Below, in pieces: positions 61,975 through 64,000 of a stretch of DNA of 64,000 nt (positions are counted from its first letter, which is position 1; the number at the start of each line of letters is the position of its first letter). The notes below the pieces were generated by a model. That model was given only the letters and a program-made list of their open reading frames with translations. It searched no databases and was not told the origin of the DNA. The position numbers and the translations under genes were made by a program. This DNA is from Larus michahellis. Its lineage: Eukaryota > Chordata > Aves > Charadriiformes > Laridae. The stretch spans positions 14,020,711 to 14,084,710 of the forward strand of contig NC_133910.1 of the NCBI RefSeq assembly GCF_964199755.1, in the 5' to 3' direction.

Positions 61975-62165
61975 CCCACCCAGCTTACTGTAAATATACT
62001 GTTGCTCTAATGCAATTAAATATTTAATACTTGGGGAAGGAAAAAAAAAAGAAAGTCCCATGCCTGCTTGTCTCTTTCAATAAGCATTTTGGTTTAACTC
62101 GCAATGTCCATAATGTAGTTCGTTCTCAAATCATGCAAAATTAAAGAAAGTATTTTAGACGATCT
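61975..62165. promoter_or_regulatory. Candidate AT-rich regulatory island, distal to PRDM12
   Basis: An abrupt AT-rich island in GC-rich DNA with TGCAATTAAATATTTAATAC, ATGCAAAATTAAAG and other homeodomain/POU-like words. Enhancer role is inferred. Confidence 0.35.
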
Positions 62166-63419
62166 TAAAGTCTCCCCTCTGCTCTCAAAATAGCCCTTGC
62201 CTGCTGAGGCACACCCAGTATAGCGCACGGGAGAGCATCGGGGTCATCGCCAACCCGACGCGATGCTGTCGTGACGTGCTTTTTCAGGCTGCTGCTCCGA
62301 AATAGTTTGCAGAAGGACCGCAATGAACGTCTGCTTAGAAATAAGTCCCTGTGCTCAAAGGGCAGCGCAGTGGGCACAGCCCAGGTGACCCACGGGACAA
62401 GGGGCCGAGGCGCCCACGTCCCCCCATGAAAGACGCGCTGCTGAACGGAACCGTGATGGATTCATGCCAGGGATGACGAAGCCATCGGGTGCCTGAGCTG
62501 AGGCCTTGGGAAAGGAATCGTGCTTGAAGGAAGGAACGTGATTTGTAGAGGACAAGAAAGAGCAGGAGCCGGGGACATCCCGCCAGGGCACCCCCCTGGG
62601 ATGGCCTTTAATTCCGGGTCCTCCATCCCCAAACACCTCACTCCAGAGGGAGAGCGTTCCCCAAACTGAAGGTCTCCTCCCGGGAGCTCCTCGCTGTTCC
62701 CTGGGATTGACAGCCGGGGCACGGCCCATGCCGGTCGCTGGTCCCCCGCGAGGAGGAAAAGGCTGCGCCATCCCCACTGCCATTCACAGACCCCAAAAGC
62801 GACCCATGTGCCAGCTCCTATGCGGCACCTTGGGGACTTGCCCTGCTCCTTGCAGCATCCAGTTTCTGCCCAAGGGGCAGACAAACCTGCCTGTTTTTGT
62901 CAAAACCTGACGCAGTCCGTGCTTAATCTACTTTATTTGGGGATTAAAGTTGCCCAGCGCTGCGCAGGAGGCTCGGTTCCTCTCTTGGAGACCACAGGCT
63001 TCGCTTGAAGGCCCCACGGCGGCCTCTGGGCTGTACAACGGAGGCGGGAGGAGCTGCCTGCAGAGCCCAGAGCGAGACAGCGGGTGCCCTGGGGTGGGAC
63101 TGACCATCCCACCAGGAGCCCTGGACAGCCGGGGACCAGGACAGCGGCGGGGCCGGAGGAACATGGAGGTGCCAAGGCGTCTCCTCGCCTCCCACCCTGC
63201 CCCTCCGCAGCCCATCGCGGACTCACAGCAGAAAGAAGTTTAATGGCTGCGGTCCCTCCGCCCCGGGCAGGCAGCAATAATGGAAAACAAATTGCTGAAC
63301 TTGGGAACGTTTTCAAGCACTTTAGCCTTGCAGGACACCAGACTGCTGATGAAAACCCAGCTTTGCAGGCACCATCTTAATGACAGGCCAAATTTCAAAG
63401 GCTTGCAAACTATTTCTTT

Positions 63420-63700
63420 TGCTGCCCCACCCCCTCAATAAAAGGTTGCATCAGAAAGAGATATTTCCATAATTTATAGTACGGGTATTTCACTGGGGAG
63501 ACTCACTAATCTGTACTTACAGATACATTTAAGAAAATGCATCCTCCCACAATCCTGTGCCATTTACGACTATTGGCACAATCTGTAATACTCAGTCTTC
63601 AATTAAGGGACACCTTAGGGTTCATTATCACACAATTGCTCCCTGTGAACCATGCCAAATGCTGTTTTGGCACAGAGCTTGGAAGATGAATTAGAAGGAA
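63420..63700. promoter_or_regulatory. Candidate AT-rich regulatory island, most distal
   Basis: Non-repetitive AT-rich stretch with CCATAATTTATAG, TTCAATTAAGG and a TTGGCAC-type half site, flanked by GC-rich sequence. No coding exon visible. It may belong to PRDM12 or to the next gene. Confidence 0.3.
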
Positions 63701-64000
63701 GTCTTCTCGGTAATGCCCGCTCCCAATTCCCATCAGCAGCCTTTATGCCCTCCTCCAGCCATTTTTTCCCCCCTCTCCCCTCTTTCCAAGTGGCTTTTAC
63801 TATCCCATCTTTCACTGTCTCTCTTGATTCTCTGGAGGTATATTTAGAGATGCTACATCTCCTTTTCTTCCGGCTCTCAACATGCCTCCCGCTCCCTGCT
63901 CTGCAGATGGGATCTTCTTTCCTCCCTCCCTCCCCCCGGCCGTAACCCCTACAGCTGGCTGGGGGCGGTGGATGGGGCTATTTTAGGTTGGAGGAGCACA

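Larger units (their letters stand above)
55820..64000. other. Non-coding upstream region of PRDM12
   Basis: About 8 kb without a coding exon that I can support. It alternates GC-rich stretches with short AT-rich islands that stand out as candidate regulatory elements (56.85-57.06, 57.54-57.74, 58.98-59.06, 61.09-61.20, 61.98-62.16 and 63.42-63.70 kb). In human the next gene here is FUBP3; none of its exons was seen. The longest open frame (423 codons, minus, 60,212-61,483) has no recognisable domain. Confidence 0.7.

Overview
The window is nuclear DNA of an amniote vertebrate, most likely a bird. The reasons are the intron-exon gene structure, CpG-island promoters, a 3'-terminal CR1 retrotransposon fragment, few interspersed repeats, short introns and proteins close to human orthologues. 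It carries the conserved block that reads PRDM12-EXOSC2-ABL1 in human 9q34. All three genes are on the minus strand here, so transcription runs from high to low coordinates.

Layout. Positions 1 to about 31,765 are the 5' part of the first intron of ABL1: AT-rich, with no credible coding exon, a near-identical 120-bp direct repeat next to a poly-G tract, and several candidate conserved non-coding blocks. The alternative first exon ABL1-1b (myristoylated N-terminus) is at 31,766-31,901, with its CpG island at about 32.4-33.3 kb. A G-rich degenerate repeat and about 5.7 kb of intergenic DNA follow. EXOSC2 (exosome cap subunit RRP4) is complete in nine coding exons, 40,049-44,156, and predicts 294 residues. 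Its intron 5 has minor-spliceosome (U12-type) signals, its intron 3 holds the CR1 fragment, and its start codon is a TISU/YY1 element. A decayed copy of EXOSC2 exon 5 lies just upstream of its promoter. PRDM12 is complete in five coding exons, 46,465-54,634, predicting 351 residues with a PR domain and three C2H2 zinc fingers. It lacks the C-terminal polyalanine tract of the mammalian protein. Its promoter has TATA and CCAAT boxes inside a large CpG island. From about 55.8 to 64 kb is non-coding DNA upstream of PRDM12, with short AT-rich islands that look like enhancer candidates, including a duplicated 29-bp element.

The three genes do not form one pathway. EXOSC2 is a housekeeping RNA-decay and processing gene, ABL1 a broadly expressed tyrosine kinase, and PRDM12 a developmental regulator of sensory and spinal neurons. 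That fits the compact YY1-type promoter of EXOSC2 and the TATA-containing, enhancer-rich surroundings of PRDM12. No entirely new gene system was found. The least expected items are the U12 intron, the exon-5 relic, the missing polyalanine tract and the paired elements upstream of PRDM12. Exon boundaries were set by hand from splice signals, reading-frame phase and remembered human proteins; no alignment was run.
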